64,000 bases of DNA from Alphaproteobacteria bacterium (GCA_019137195.1 JAGVSR010000148.1:87675-151674), one strand, 5' to 3'. Numbered from the stretch's first letter, positions 29,938 to 39,328 are shown. Notes: generated from the sequence alone by a model not told the origin. A program made the numbers and translations.

Positions 29938-30660
29938 GTGAATCACGGAACAATCGAAAGAAACTCCATTCTGCTGCTCGTGCTCTGCCTCGTGGTGGTG
30001 TCGATCGGCGGCTTGGTGCAGATCGCGCCGCTCTACTGGATCGACAGCACGATCGAGAAGGTGCAGGGCATGCGTCCCTACACTCCCCTCGAGCAGGCTG
30101 GGCGCGACGTCTATATCCGCGAGGGCTGCTACCTCTGTCATAGCCAGATGGTTCGCACCCTCCGGGACGAGGTGGAGCGCTACGGCCACTATAGCCTGGC
30201 GGCCGAGAGCATGTACGACCATCCGTTCCAGTGGGGTTCGAAGCGCACGGGACCGGATCTCGCGCGTGTGGGCGGCAAGTACTCCGACAAGTGGCACGTG
30301 GAGCACTTGAACAACCCGCGTGCGGTCGTGCCGGAAAGCATCATGCCGTCGTACTCCTGGCTGGGCCAGACGCCGCTCGATCTTTCCATGATGGAGCCGC
30401 GCATGAAGACTCTGGCGACCGTCGGGGTTCCCTATACGGACGACATGATCGCGAATGCCGCTGCCGACATGAAGGCGCAGGTGAGTCCGGACAGCAAGGA
30501 GGCCAAGGCTCTCCTTGCCCGGTATCCCAAGGCCAAGGTAGCCAACTTCGACGGCAGCGACGAGGTTACCGAGCTCGACGCCGTCGTCGCCTACCTGCAG
30601 ATGCTTGGCACACTGGTCGACTTCGCCAAGTTCGACGCCTCCGGCCCAAATCTGAGATAG
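29938..30660 (+). CDS. ccoO: cbb3-type cytochrome c oxidase subunit II
   Basis: CcoO is a membrane-anchored monoheme cytochrome c that passes electrons to CcoN. One N-terminal anchor ([20 protein letters not shown]) is followed by a periplasmic domain with the heme site [14 protein letters not shown] (CxxCH) and the axial methionine probably in [10 protein letters not shown]. Its 240 residues are standard. GTG at 29938 follows AGGGGGG and lies 14 bases after the ccoN stop. Confidence 0.96.
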   Translation: MNHGTIERNSILLLVLCLVVVSIGGLVQIAPLYWIDSTIEKVQGMRPYTPLEQAGRDVYIREGCYLCHSQMVRTLRDEVERYGHYSLAAESMYDHPFQWGSKRTGPDLARVGGKYSDKWHVEHLNNPRAVVPESIMPSYSWLGQTPLDLSMMEPRMKTLATVGVPYTDDMIANAAADMKAQVSPDSKEAKALLARYPKAKVANFDGSDEVTELDAVVAYLQMLGTLVDFAKFDASGPNLR

Positions 30661-30673
30661 GCAGGAGCGACAC

Positions 30674-30859
30674 ATGGAAAGTTGGACCTATGAAGCGGTA
30701 GCCCGGCTCGGCGTGACGTCGTCCCTGCTCATCTGCATGGCGATGTTCCTCGCGGTGCTCGTCTACACGTTTGGAATCGCAAGCCGCGACAAGCTAGACG
30801 CGGCTCAGCGCAGTGCCCTCGATCTTGGATCCGAGAATAGACAGGGAGGCCGGTCATGA
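30674..30859 (+). CDS. ccoQ: cbb3-type cytochrome oxidase subunit CcoQ/FixQ
   Basis: A 61-residue single-helix subunit that stabilises the cbb3 complex. The membrane helix is VTSSLLICMAMFLAVLVYTF, followed by a short polar tail (ASRDKLDAAQRSALDLGS). It sits in the conserved position between ccoO and ccoP and overlaps the ccoP start by 4 bases (ATGA). AGGAGCGACAC precedes the ATG. Confidence 0.92.
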   Translation: MESWTYEAVARLGVTSSLLICMAMFLAVLVYTFGIASRDKLDAAQRSALDLGSENRQGGRS

Positions 30860-31731
30860 GCGGTCATCATAAGGAGGTTGACGCGGTCACCGGTGTCGAG
30901 ACAACGGGCCACGTCTGGGACGGAGACTTGAAGGAGCTCAACAAGCCGCTGCCGCGGTGGTGGCTGTGGACGTTCTATGCGTGCATCGTCTGGGCGATCG
31001 GCTACTGGGTGGTCTATCCCGCGTGGCCGACGATGAACGGTTACACGGAGGGCATGTGGAACTGGAGCGCCCGTGCGGCGGCCATGGACGAGGTCAAGGC
31101 CGGTCACGACGCGCAGGCCCAGTTCCGCGACGAGCTGGCGAAGGCCACCCTCGGCGATGTCAAGACCAAGCCGGAGCTGCTGCGTTTCGCGACGGCCTAC
31201 GGTCAGTCGGTGTTCGGCACCAACTGCTCGCCCTGCCATGGTCGTGGCGCGCAGGGCTCTCCGGGGTACCCGAACCTCAACGACGACGACTGGCTCTGGG
31301 GCGGCAAGCCCGAGGACATCGTGCAGACGATCGCCTTCGGCATCCGCTCCGACCACAAGGACACGCGTATTTCCGCCATGCCGCGGTTCGGCATGGATAG
31401 TGTCCTGAAGCCTGAGCAGATCTCCGATGCAGCCGAGTACGTGCTTTCGCTTTCGAGCAAGAGCACCGACAAGGCTGCGGCAGAGCGTGGCGCGGCGGTG
31501 TTCGCCGAGAACTGCGCAGCCTGCCACGGCGAAAAGGGCACGGGCACCCAGGAGATGGGCGCACCGAACCTTACCGACGCGATCTGGCTCTATGGCGGTG
31601 ACAAGGCCATGGTGGTCGAGTCCATCCAAACCGGACGCGGCGGCATCATGCCGGCGTGGAAGGGCCGTCTCGACGACACCGCGATCAAGGCCGTCGCAAC
31701 CTACGTGCAGAGCCTCGGCGGCTCGAAGTAA
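30856..31731 (+). CDS. ccoP: cbb3-type cytochrome c oxidase diheme subunit III
   Basis: CcoP is a membrane-anchored diheme cytochrome c that accepts electrons from soluble cytochrome c. A cytoplasmic N-terminus (VWDGDLKELNKPLPRWWLW, a CcoP hallmark) leads into one or two membrane helices, then two cytochrome domains with CSPCHGRGAQG (about residue 119) and CAACHGEKGTGTQEMGAPN (about 220). Axial methionines are likely in AMPRFG and GIMPAW. Its 291 residues are typical. A strong terminator follows 29 bases after the stop. Confidence 0.96.
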   Translation: MSGHHKEVDAVTGVETTGHVWDGDLKELNKPLPRWWLWTFYACIVWAIGYWVVYPAWPTMNGYTEGMWNWSARAAAMDEVKAGHDAQAQFRDELAKATLGDVKTKPELLRFATAYGQSVFGTNCSPCHGRGAQGSPGYPNLNDDDWLWGGKPEDIVQTIAFGIRSDHKDTRISAMPRFGMDSVLKPEQISDAAEYVLSLSSKSTDKAAAERGAAVFAENCAACHGEKGTGTQEMGAPNLTDAIWLYGGDKAMVVESIQTGRGGIMPAWKGRLDDTAIKAVATYVQSLGGSK

Positions 31732-31760
31732 GGGCTAGCCGGCCTGCAGTGATGTCCAAT

Positions 31761-31802
31761 GGGGTGCCGGACGGCTTCGTCCGGCACCCCATTCTCTTTT
31801 TT
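31761..31802 (+). terminator. Intrinsic terminator of ccoNOQP
   Basis: GGGGTGCCGGACG and CGTCCGGCACCCC form a perfect 13-pair stem with a 4-base loop GCTT (31761-31790), followed by ATTCTCTTTTTT. This is one of the strongest terminators in the window and separates ccoNOQP from ccoGHIS. Confidence 0.92.
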
Positions 31803-31893
31803 CGCCAGCGGCCACTAAACTCGAGGTCGGCGACCGCGGCAACGACGGCACCCCATCGCCTCGACCTGCTGCGACATTTCGAAATCCCCCGGG

Positions 31894-31907
31894 TTGACGC
31901 GCCGCAA
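31894..31907. promoter_or_regulatory. Weak FixK-like site upstream of ccoG
   Basis: TTGACGCGCCGCAA fits the looser FixK2 pattern TTG(A/C)-N6-(T/G)CAA but not the stricter FNR palindrome. It lies 263 bases before the ccoG start. A single match of this kind can occur by chance. Confidence 0.3.
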
Positions 31908-32169
31908 TGCGATCGGGGTCAGACGACGGGCAAATGACGCCTGAAATCCCGTGTTTCCGGGGGCGTCGCCATCTCCTCGCCTCGTGTGCGAAAGTCACTG
32001 AGAGCACAAGGGATCGCAGCCTAGGCTAGCCTCACGTCCATGCCGCATTCGGCGGCGCACCGAACCCGGGTTATGGAGGAGGTGCGGCGACGCGAAACGA
32101 CCGGTGGCATCGACAGCACACTATCGATCAGGGGCCGTGGATCACGGCACTAAGCAAGGTTTGCCAAAC

Positions 32170-33660
32170 ATGAGCCAGGACCAGGCGACGCTCGAGCAGG
32201 CAGAGAAGCACGTCGAACGGCACGACGTTAAGGCGGTCAACCGCAAGGCAGACCGAAGCCTTTATGCCAAGCGTCAGAGCATCTATCCCAAGGCCGCCAC
32301 GGGCACCTTCCGCCGCATCAAGTGGACGCTGATGATCGTCTGTCTCGGCATCTACTACATCGTGCCCTGGATCCGCTGGGACCGCGGTCCGGACCTGCCG
32401 AACCAGGCGGTATTGCTCGACATGCAGCACGAGCGCTTCTTCGCCTTCGGTCTCGAGATCTGGCCGCAGGAGTTCTACTTCGTTACCGGCCTTCTCGTTC
32501 TAGCCGCGTTCATCCTGTTCCTCGTCACCTCGCTCGCCGGGCGGGTCTGGTGCGGCTACTTTTGCTGGCAGACGGTGTGGACCGACCTCATGATGTCGGT
32601 CGAGCGGTTCTGGCAGGGTGATCGCAACGCGCACATCCGGCTCGACAACGAGCCGTGGAGCGCGCGCAAAGTCTTCCTCAAGACCATGACACACATTTCG
32701 TGGCTCTTGATCGCAGTCGCGACCGGCGGCGCATTCGTGTTCTACTTCGCAGATGCGCCGACCCTCTTCGGGCAGCTCGTGACCGGCACGGCTCCGACGA
32801 CGGCCTATATGTTCGTCGGCATCCTCACCTTCACGACCTATCTCTTGGGCGGCATAGCGCGCGAGCAGGTCTGCATCTACATGTGCCCGTGGCCGCGCAT
32901 CCAGGGCGCGCTCGTGGACCACGAGTCGCTGTGGGTGTCGTACAAGGACTACCGCGGCGAGCCGCGCGGGCCGTTGCGCAAGAAGCAGGGCTGGGAAGGT
33001 CGCGGCGACTGCATCGACTGCAACGCCTGTGTCGCCGTGTGCCCGATGGGCATCGACATCCGCGACGGTGGCCAGCTCGAGTGCATCCAGTGCGCTCTCT
33101 GCATCGACGCTTGTAACGAGGTTATGGACAAGGTCGATCGGCCGCGCGGGCTCGTCGGCTACGACACGATCGCGCGCAAGGAGGCGGCGCTGGCGGGACA
33201 GCCAGAGCCCCGTCTGAAGCTGATCCGAGCCCGGACCGTCATCTACGCGTCGTTGATTGCATTCGTCGGCCTGCTCATGCTTTATGTGCTGTCGCAGCGA
33301 ACCTTGCTCGAGGTCAATGTTCTGGCCGACCGAAACCCATTCTATGTCCGTCTGGCAAACGGCGACATCCGCAACGGATACACGATCAAGATCCTGAACA
33401 AGCTCCACGAGCCGCGCAACTACGAGCTGCTGGTGGACGGCATCAAAGACGCTAAGGTGACGGTCGTAGGCCACGAGGGTGAGGCACCGCCGAAGATCGA
33501 TGTGCCGACCGACGTGCTGCGGGAGATCAAGATGTTCGTGGCGGTCCCCGATGCGGTCGCCTCGTCGCTGGAGGCAGGCGGACATCCGATCACGATTCTG
33601 GTCAAAGACGTCGAGTCGGGCCGGATCGCAAAGAGGACAACGACGTTCAGGAGGCCTTGA
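32170..33660 (+). CDS. ccoG: Cytochrome c oxidase accessory protein CcoG (RdxA/FixG)
   Basis: CcoG is a membrane polyferredoxin; in Rhodobacter it acts as a cupric reductase for cbb3 assembly. It starts with a polar segment and KRQSIYPKAATGTFRRIKW, then several membrane helices, with GRVWCGYFCWQTVWTDL after helix two. Two 4Fe-4S clusters are marked by CIDCNACVAVCPMGID and CIQCALCIDACNEVMD. The C-terminal region is an FixG immunoglobulin-like domain. ATG at 32170 gives 496 residues; an earlier GTG at 32104 is less likely. Its stop overlaps the ccoH ATG. Confidence 0.95.
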   Translation: MSQDQATLEQAEKHVERHDVKAVNRKADRSLYAKRQSIYPKAATGTFRRIKWTLMIVCLGIYYIVPWIRWDRGPDLPNQAVLLDMQHERFFAFGLEIWPQEFYFVTGLLVLAAFILFLVTSLAGRVWCGYFCWQTVWTDLMMSVERFWQGDRNAHIRLDNEPWSARKVFLKTMTHISWLLIAVATGGAFVFYFADAPTLFGQLVTGTAPTTAYMFVGILTFTTYLLGGIAREQVCIYMCPWPRIQGALVDHESLWVSYKDYRGEPRGPLRKKQGWEGRGDCIDCNACVAVCPMGIDIRDGGQLECIQCALCIDACNEVMDKVDRPRGLVGYDTIARKEAALAGQPEPRLKLIRARTVIYASLIAFVGLLMLYVLSQRTLLEVNVLADRNPFYVRLANGDIRNGYTIKILNKLHEPRNYELLVDGIKDAKVTVVGHEGEAPPKIDVPTDVLREIKMFVAVPDAVASSLEAGGHPITILVKDVESGRIAKRTTTFRRP

Positions 33661-34166
33661 TGGCTGAGCCATCCACCCCTACGTGGACGTTTACAGGGCG
33701 ACACATGCTGATCGCCCTGTTGACGTTTTTCGGGATCGTGATCGCGGCAAACGTGGTCATGATCAACATCGCGTTGTCGACTCATACCGGCGTGGTGGCG
33801 AACGAGCCCTATCGAAAAGGATTGAAGTACAACGAGAGAATCGAGGCTGCGGAGCGGCAGGACGCGCTCGGGTGGAGCGACGACATCCGGCTCGAGGACG
33901 GCGGTGGCCGGCTCGTGGTCGTGCTGGCCGACAGCAGCAAGGGACCGGTCAGGGGTCTCAAGATCTCGGCTCTTCTCGGGCGGCCGGCGACCATCGCCGA
34001 GGACGAGACGCTCGCTCTCGAGGAAAAAGAGCCGGGGCGGTACGAGGCCAAGACCGTCGTCACGGAGCCCGGCAACTACATTGCAACGATCGAAGCCACC
34101 GATCCCGCGAAAGCCAGCGACGGCGTCGTCTACCGGGCGAGGAAGCGGCTATGGTTGAAGCCCTGA
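33660..34166 (+). CDS. ccoH: FixH/CcoH cbb3 assembly protein
   Basis: A 168-residue membrane protein of the FixH family. One N-terminal helix (MLIALLTFFGIVIAANVVMI) is followed by a periplasmic domain with the family string NEPYRKGLKYN and a beta-rich remainder ending VYRARKRLWLKP. CcoH interacts with CcoN and is needed for stable cbb3 assembly. The A of its ATG is the last base of the ccoG stop, and it overlaps ccoI by 16 bases, so the three genes are translationally coupled. Confidence 0.92.
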   Translation: MAEPSTPTWTFTGRHMLIALLTFFGIVIAANVVMINIALSTHTGVVANEPYRKGLKYNERIEAAERQDALGWSDDIRLEDGGGRLVVVLADSSKGPVRGLKISALLGRPATIAEDETLALEEKEPGRYEAKTVVTEPGNYIATIEATDPAKASDGVVYRARKRLWLKP

Positions 34167-36358
34167 GGCTCTCCTCCACGCCCAGCAAGGGTGCGGGGTC
34201 TGCCGTAGCCTGCCCCCATCTGCAGACGACCGTGTTCGCGGTCGAGAACATGCATTGCGGCGGCTGCATTGCTCCCGTCGAGGACGCACTTCTGGCGCTT
34301 CCAGGCGTTGCCGCGGCGCGTGCCAACCTGACTGCGCGGCGCGTGGTGGCGGAATACGATGCCAGCCGCGTCACTCCTGACAAAGTCATCGAAGCACTGG
34401 AAGGCGTCGGCTACCGGGCGGCGGAGCTCGCCGATCCGGGCGTTGGCGACGCCGGCGCACGCGATGCCGATCTGACGCGACGGCTCGGAGTAGCCGGCTT
34501 CGCGGCCATGAACATCATGCTGCTCTCGGTCTCCGTGTGGTCGGGGGCCGGCGGGGACATGGAGCAGTCGATCCAGACGCTCTTCCATTGGCTGTCGGCT
34601 CTGATCGCGCTGCCGGCGGTCGCCTATGCGGGACTGCCGTTCTTCCGCTCCGCGGCGGGGGCTTTGCGGGTGGGCCGGCTCAACATGGACGTGCCGATCT
34701 CGCTCGGCGTCATTCTGGCTACCGGCATGAGCCTGTTCCAGACCATGCGCGGCAGCGAGCAGGTTTACTTCGACGCGGCAGTGACGCTGCTCGCATTCCT
34801 GCTCATCGGCCGCCTGCTCGACCAGCAGATGCGGACCAGGGCGTCCGGTGCGGCGGCGAACCTGCTCGGCCTGAGGCTAACCTCGGCCGGCGTGCTCAGG
34901 GACGACGGCTCGATCGAGCGTGTGTCGGTCAAGCTTCTCGAGCCCGGCATGAAGCTCGTCGCTGCGGCCGGCGAGCGCATCGCAGCCGACGGTATCGTTC
35001 GCGCCGGTGCGAGCGAGATCGACGAGGCGCTCATCACGGGCGAGAGCGCTCCACGGCGGATCGCGCCGGGCGAGCCGGTATTCGCTGGCACCACCAATCT
35101 CGCGCAGCCGATCACCATCGAGGTTACGGCCCGGGACAGCAACTCGCTGCTGGCGGAGATCGCGCGCCTGATGGCAGCAGCGGAGCAGAACCGCGGGCTC
35201 TACGTGCGTCTCGCCGACCGCGCGGCGCGGCTCTATGCGCCGGCGGTACACGTGCTCGGCCTTACGACGTTCATCGGCTGGATGGCACTTGGGCACGCCT
35301 GGGACGAGGCGCTGACGGCGGCCATTGCCGTACTGATCATCACCTGTCCGTGCGCGCTGGCCCTGGCGGTACCGGTGGTGCAGATCGCGGCCGCGAGCCG
35401 GTTGTTCGGCAAGGGGCTCATTCTCAAGAGCGCCGACGGGCTCGAGCGCATGGCCGAGGTCGATACTGTCGTATTCGACAAGACCGGGACGCTGACAGAG
35501 GGCGAGCCGAAACTCGTCAACGGTGCCGACATTGCGGCCAATGATCTGGCGGCAGCGGCGAGTCTCGCCTCCGCCAGCCGGCATCCCTACGCGCGGGCAG
35601 TGGTGGCGGCCGCACGGCGGGCCGGAATCCTGTTCGCAGTCGCGGGGGAGGTCGTGGAATCGGCCGGCGCAGGCCTCTCGCGTTCGACGGCCGAGGGCGA
35701 GGAGCGGCTCGGCTCGGCCGAGTGGTGCGGCGTTCCGCCGGTCGCGGGGGTCGAGGCGCAGCTCTGGTACCGCCCGGCCAAGGGTCCGGCGATCGTATTT
35801 CGGTTCGCCGACCGGCTGCGCGAGGACGCGGCTGCCGTGGTCGGCAGGCTCAAGGCTGCGGGCTACCGGGTGGAGCTTCTGTCGGGCGACCGCGCCGCGG
35901 CTGTGGCTCCGATTGCGGCCGATGCCGGGATCTCGGACTGGAAGGCCGAGCAGCGGCCGGGCGACAAGATCGCCCGTCTCGAGGTTCTCAAGGCGGAAGG
36001 CCGTAAGACGCTGATGGTTGGCGACGGCCTCAACGACGCACCGGCTCTCGCCGCCGCGCATGCCTCGCTCTCTCCCGCGACGGCGGCCGACGTCAGCCAG
36101 ACGGCGGCGGATGCCATCTTCCAGGGCAGCCATCTCGACCCGGTGGTCGAGGCGCTCGCCGTGGCAAAGGCGTCTGAGCGGCTCTCGCTGCAGAACTTTG
36201 CTTTGGCGATCGGATACAATATCGTGTTCGTACCGCTGGCCATGGCCGGCCTCGTGACACCCCTCATCGCCGCCGTGGCCATGTCGGGGTCGTCGATCAC
36301 GGTGACTGCCAACGCCATCCGGCTCGGATCCAAGAACCTGGAGCTCGCCCGCCGATGA
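34151..36358 (+). CDS. ccoI: Copper-transporting P1B-type ATPase CcoI/FixI
   Basis: CcoI pumps copper across the inner membrane for the CuB site of cbb3 oxidase. The 735-residue protein has an N-terminal heavy-metal-associated domain with AVENMHCGGCIAPVEDAL (about residues 31-48), eight expected membrane segments with the ion-binding TCPCALALAVPV in helix six, the phosphorylation motif VFDKTGTLTEGEP, the nucleotide-domain HP pair in ASRHPYARAVV, and the hinge VGDGLNDAPALAAAHASLS. ATG at 34151 lies within the end of ccoH; its own stop overlaps the ccoS ATG. Confidence 0.95.
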   Translation: MVEALRLSSTPSKGAGSAVACPHLQTTVFAVENMHCGGCIAPVEDALLALPGVAAARANLTARRVVAEYDASRVTPDKVIEALEGVGYRAAELADPGVGDAGARDADLTRRLGVAGFAAMNIMLLSVSVWSGAGGDMEQSIQTLFHWLSALIALPAVAYAGLPFFRSAAGALRVGRLNMDVPISLGVILATGMSLFQTMRGSEQVYFDAAVTLLAFLLIGRLLDQQMRTRASGAAANLLGLRLTSAGVLRDDGSIERVSVKLLEPGMKLVAAAGERIAADGIVRAGASEIDEALITGESAPRRIAPGEPVFAGTTNLAQPITIEVTARDSNSLLAEIARLMAAAEQNRGLYVRLADRAARLYAPAVHVLGLTTFIGWMALGHAWDEALTAAIAVLIITCPCALALAVPVVQIAAASRLFGKGLILKSADGLERMAEVDTVVFDKTGTLTEGEPKLVNGADIAANDLAAAASLASASRHPYARAVVAAARRAGILFAVAGEVVESAGAGLSRSTAEGEERLGSAEWCGVPPVAGVEAQLWYRPAKGPAIVFRFADRLREDAAAVVGRLKAAGYRVELLSGDRAAAVAPIAADAGISDWKAEQRPGDKIARLEVLKAEGRKTLMVGDGLNDAPALAAAHASLSPATAADVSQTAADAIFQGSHLDPVVEALAVAKASERLSLQNFALAIGYNIVFVPLAMAGLVTPLIAAVAMSGSSITVTANAIRLGSKNLELARR

Positions 36359-36576
36359 CCTCGCTCGCCTGGCTCATTCCCGTTGCGCTGGTCATGGGAG
36401 GGTTCGGCCTCGCCGCGTTTCTTTGGTCGCTGAAGAGCGGGCAGTACGACGATCTCGAGGGCTCAGCATGGCGGGCTGTGCTCGACGACGAGCCGCGGCG
36501 GGGGAGGCCGCCCGCGGCGTCCGGCACGACGACCTCTACGGCGACAAACGGCGAGACCGGCACGACGGGCTCCTGA
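36355..36576 (+). CDS. ccoS: cbb3-type oxidase assembly protein CcoS
   Basis: A 73-residue single-helix protein. The helix WLIPVALVMGGFGLAAFLWS precedes LKSGQYDDLEGSAWRAVLDD, the FixS/CcoS signature, then a low-complexity Thr/Gly tail. CcoS is required for cofactor insertion into cbb3. It overlaps the ccoI stop by ATGA. Confidence 0.93.
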   Translation: MTSLAWLIPVALVMGGFGLAAFLWSLKSGQYDDLEGSAWRAVLDDEPRRGRPPAASGTTTSTATNGETGTTGS

Positions 36577-36590
36577 GACCCGGGAAGGCC

Positions 36591-37292
36591 ATGGAAACCA
36601 CGCTCGGAATTCTGGCTGGCGGTTTTTTGCTCGGGCTCGCGGGCTCGCTGCACTGTGCCTGCATGTGCGGCGGCATCGCGTCCGGGGCCCTGTTCCTGAT
36701 CGACCCCAACGACCGGCGTGAGCGGCTCGTCACGCTCCTGGTGCTGCAGGCCGGCCGCATCACGACCTACGCGGCGGCAGGCGCGGTCGTCGCTGGCGTC
36801 ATCGCAGTCGTCGTCGATCCCGCGACGACGGCCTGGACATTTCGAATCCTGCAATGGCTCGGCGCGTTTACCTTGATGTGGATGGGGCTCGCCACCGCTG
36901 GCATGCTGCCGCGGCTCGCGGTGCCGGGTGGCGGCACCCTCTCGACGACGGCGCTGCTCGGGCCCCTGGTGTCGAGGCTGAGGGCCTATCCGCGGGTCTC
37001 GGCCTACGTCATGGGCCTGACGTGGGGCCTCACGCCCTGTCCAATGGTTTATGCCGCGCTGATGTCCGCGACGCTGGCCGGGTCGGCATACATGGGCGCC
37101 GTCTGGATGGCCGGCTTCGGGGCCGGCACGCTGCCCGGCGTGCTTGGCGCGGCGCTTGGCGTGTCGGCACTGTCGAGAGTGCGGAAAGGCCCTGCGGCAG
37201 AGATGACGGCTGGACTCCTGGTCGCGGCGTTCGGGTTTGTCACGCTCTACTTCGGCTGGACGCCGGCCCACCTCTTCTGCCGGCCGCAGTAG
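36591..37292 (+). CDS. Sulfite exporter TauE/SafE-family protein linked to cbb3 assembly
   Basis: A 233-residue membrane protein with about six helices. The first contains GLAGSLHCACMCGGIASGAL, whose His and paired Cys lie in a helix and recall the copper-binding sequence in SafE-type proteins encoded with ccoS. Helix five region: GLTWGLTPCPMVYAALMSAT. Proteins of this subgroup near ccoGHIS are proposed to act in copper handling rather than sulfite export; that is inference from context. GGGAAGGCC precedes ATG at 36591, 14 bases after the ccoS stop. Confidence 0.83.
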   Translation: METTLGILAGGFLLGLAGSLHCACMCGGIASGALFLIDPNDRRERLVTLLVLQAGRITTYAAAGAVVAGVIAVVVDPATTAWTFRILQWLGAFTLMWMGLATAGMLPRLAVPGGGTLSTTALLGPLVSRLRAYPRVSAYVMGLTWGLTPCPMVYAALMSATLAGSAYMGAVWMAGFGAGTLPGVLGAALGVSALSRVRKGPAAEMTAGLLVAAFGFVTLYFGWTPAHLFCRPQ

Positions 37293-37300
37293 GATCCTAA

Positions 37301-37317
37301 GCCCCTGCGTCAGGGGC
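37301..37317 (+). terminator. Hairpin after the cco assembly operon
   Basis: GCCCCTG (37301-37307) and CAGGGGC (37311-37317) form a perfect 7-pair stem with a three-base loop, 8 bases after the stop of the SafE-type gene. No T tract follows, so termination would need Rho or may be weak. Confidence 0.45.
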
Positions 37318-37501
37318 AGGGAGCCGATGGCCCGTCTCGCGCGCCGGCCCCGCGTGTAACCTTCCCTTGAGAATCCGTTGGCGAACGTTGGCTGCGTTTG
37401 ACTAAACTCAATTTGAGCCGAGGGCCGTCCTTTTAGGGTTGTGCTCCAAGTTGCGAGTAGCCGCCAAAGGCCGGACAGGCGATGGCGGATCGGGGGAATT
37501 C

Positions 37502-39328
37502 TTGAGGACAGTCACGGCAAACGCGTTCGAGGCCGATGCGCACCCGGAAGGGGGCCATGTCGTTGTCCTGCTGCACGACGTCAGCTCTGCTCCCGAGGCG
37601 TGTGAATTCCGCATCAAGCCGTCGGACCAGGACGGAACGCTCGAGGGGTGGCCGAAAGGCGTTCTGAAGCCTCTCGACGCCAAGGCGACGCCTGCTGGTC
37701 TCGAGCTTCTGATCGGTCCCGACGTGACGAACAGCCCGGTCCTCGCGCCGGGTACCGGTGTCGAGATCGAGCTGCCTTCGGCCGCTCTGCGGGCAGAGTT
37801 CGTTTGGCCGCTCGTGACAACGACACGGCGTCAGAAGAAACGCAATCTCGTCGCTCATTCGCGCAACGGCAAGAACGGCCGCGGCGGCAGCGCCGACCAT
37901 CTCGCGCTCGTCGTGCCGACGCCCGCGACCGGAGCTGGCGAGGTTGTGAGGCTTGCGACGGCGAACGGCGCACAATCCCCCTCCATATCCTCCGGCGCGG
38001 CTCGCGAACCCGCCGCCTCAGCCGATTTCGAGAGTACAGACACGGGAACCAGCGCCATGTCCTCCTCCCTCTTCAGCAAGCTCGATGCGCTCGATGCCAT
38101 CGCCGGTCTCGGCGAAGTCGCACTCGGTGGAAAGGATACCAAGCCACCCGAGGCCACCGTGGCCGAGCCCGCCGCGAAAGCGGCACCGCCGGTGACGGTA
38201 CGACCGTCACCTTCTCCGGCGGCTGACGACGTGCTCAGCGTTCTCCAAGAGCTGAAGCGGGATATCGTCGCTCTGAAACAGGAGCAGGCGCAGCAGCACC
38301 TGGCGCCGGGGGAGCAGCAGCTTCGCGATGTCCTCGCAGAGCTCAGGCGAGACATCGTCTCCCTGAAGCAGGAGCAGGTGCATCAGAACCTTCCGGCTGG
38401 CGAGCGCGAGCTCAGGGACGTGCTGGCCGAACTCAAGCGTGACATCGTAAATCTCAGACATGAGCAGTCGCACGAGCAGCTGCCGCCCGGCGAGCAGCAG
38501 CTCAGGGATGTGCTCGCAGACCTCAAGCGCGACATCGTCGCCTTGAAGCACGAGCAGGCGCACGGCACGCATGGGCACGTGCATCAGGATGGGGAGAGCG
38601 ACGTCTACGCGATGCTGCGGGATCTCAAGCACGACATCGCAACGCTGCACCACGAGGCACCGGCTACTCCGGCGTACACACGGTTGCCGGTTCCGCAAGC
38701 TGCCGGCATCCTCGGACTCGAGCCATTCAAGCTCCTGGCATTCGGCGTGCCGCTGATCGCGTTGGCACTCGTCGGAGTCTACAGCCTCCTGAAGCCGCCA
38801 GTTACCGCTTACCAGCCGGCCCCGACATTCGTTGCGGCACCGGTAGCGGTCGCTCAGCCCGCCGGCAATCCCGCGACGCCCGTCTACGATGCACTGTCGT
38901 CGGGCAGCGTGTCGCCGCGCGGCGTCAACGTGGCCGGTGTCGATGCCCAGCAGGCGCTGGGGCGTGCAACGGCGCTGCTGTCGGCGCCGGCGGGGCAGAA
39001 GGACGCCGAGGAAGCACGGTTCTGGCTCAAGCGCTATCTCGCCATAGCGCACGCCGACAAGCCGGTCATCCGGGCGATTACACAGCTCGGCACCGTCTAT
39101 GCCCAGCCCGGCAACGGCGCGGCGCCCGACTACGGCAAGGCCCGCGACGTATGGGAGATCTCGAGCGCGCTCGGTGATCCGGTGGCCATGTGCTTCATCG
39201 GCAATCTGTTCGAGTACGGCCTGGGCGTCGGACTGAGCAGGCCTGCGGCGCTGTCGTGGTACGAGCGGGCCAAGGCGGCCGGTGGCTGCACCGGGCTCGA
39301 GGAGTCGATGGCGCGGGTGAAGCTCTGA
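37502..39328 (+). CDS. Membrane protein with tandem 30-residue repeats and a Sel1/TPR-like C-terminus
   Basis: Four parts can be seen. A soluble N-terminal domain of about 100 residues (HVVVLLHDVSSAPEACEFRI) may be PilZ-like, uncertainly. A low-complexity linker follows. Next come four tandem repeats of about 30 residues built on LRDVLAELKRDIVxLKxEQ plus a fifth, shorter one; each repeat is helical and should form a coiled coil. A single membrane helix (LLAFGVPLIALALVGVYSLL) leads into a C-terminal region with EARFWLKRYLAIAHADKPVI and DPVAMCFIGNLFEYGLGVGL resembling Sel1 repeats. TTG at 37502 follows GGGGGA; a TTG at 37439 is in frame. The topology suggests a cytoplasmic coiled coil and periplasmic repeats. 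I do not recognise the whole protein. Confidence 0.7.
   Translation: MRTVTANAFEADAHPEGGHVVVLLHDVSSAPEACEFRIKPSDQDGTLEGWPKGVLKPLDAKATPAGLELLIGPDVTNSPVLAPGTGVEIELPSAALRAEFVWPLVTTTRRQKKRNLVAHSRNGKNGRGGSADHLALVVPTPATGAGEVVRLATANGAQSPSISSGAAREPAASADFESTDTGTSAMSSSLFSKLDALDAIAGLGEVALGGKDTKPPEATVAEPAAKAAPPVTVRPSPSPAADDVLSVLQELKRDIVALKQEQAQQHLAPGEQQLRDVLAELRRDIVSLKQEQVHQNLPAGERELRDVLAELKRDIVNLRHEQSHEQLPPGEQQLRDVLADLKRDIVALKHEQAHGTHGHVHQDGESDVYAMLRDLKHDIATLHHEAPATPAYTRLPVPQAAGILGLEPFKLLAFGVPLIALALVGVYSLLKPPVTAYQPAPTFVAAPVAVAQPAGNPATPVYDALSSGSVSPRGVNVAGVDAQQALGRATALLSAPAGQKDAEEARFWLKRYLAIAHADKPVIRAITQLGTVYAQPGNGAAPDYGKARDVWEISSALGDPVAMCFIGNLFEYGLGVGLSRPAALSWYERAKAAGGCTGLEESMARVKL
38231..38656 (+). repeat. 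Tandem 90-base coding repeats
   Basis: Units begin at 38231, 38321, 38411, 38501 (lengthened to 102 bases) and 38603 (partial). Each encodes the core DVLAELxRDIVxLKxEQ followed by a linker such as LPAGE or LPPGE. Units two and three are the most alike, which suggests recent duplication. The period of exactly 90 bases keeps the helical register. Confidence 0.8.

Larger units (their letters stand above)
31732..32169. other. Intergenic region between ccoP and ccoG
   Basis: A 438-base gap holding the ccoNOQP terminator (31761-31802) and a weak FixK-like site (31894-31907). No gene is seen. Confidence 0.4.

Noticed and set aside
28604..29953. 449-codon minus-strand open frame opposite ccoN
   Set aside because: Antisense of a certain gene; composition typical of a shadow.
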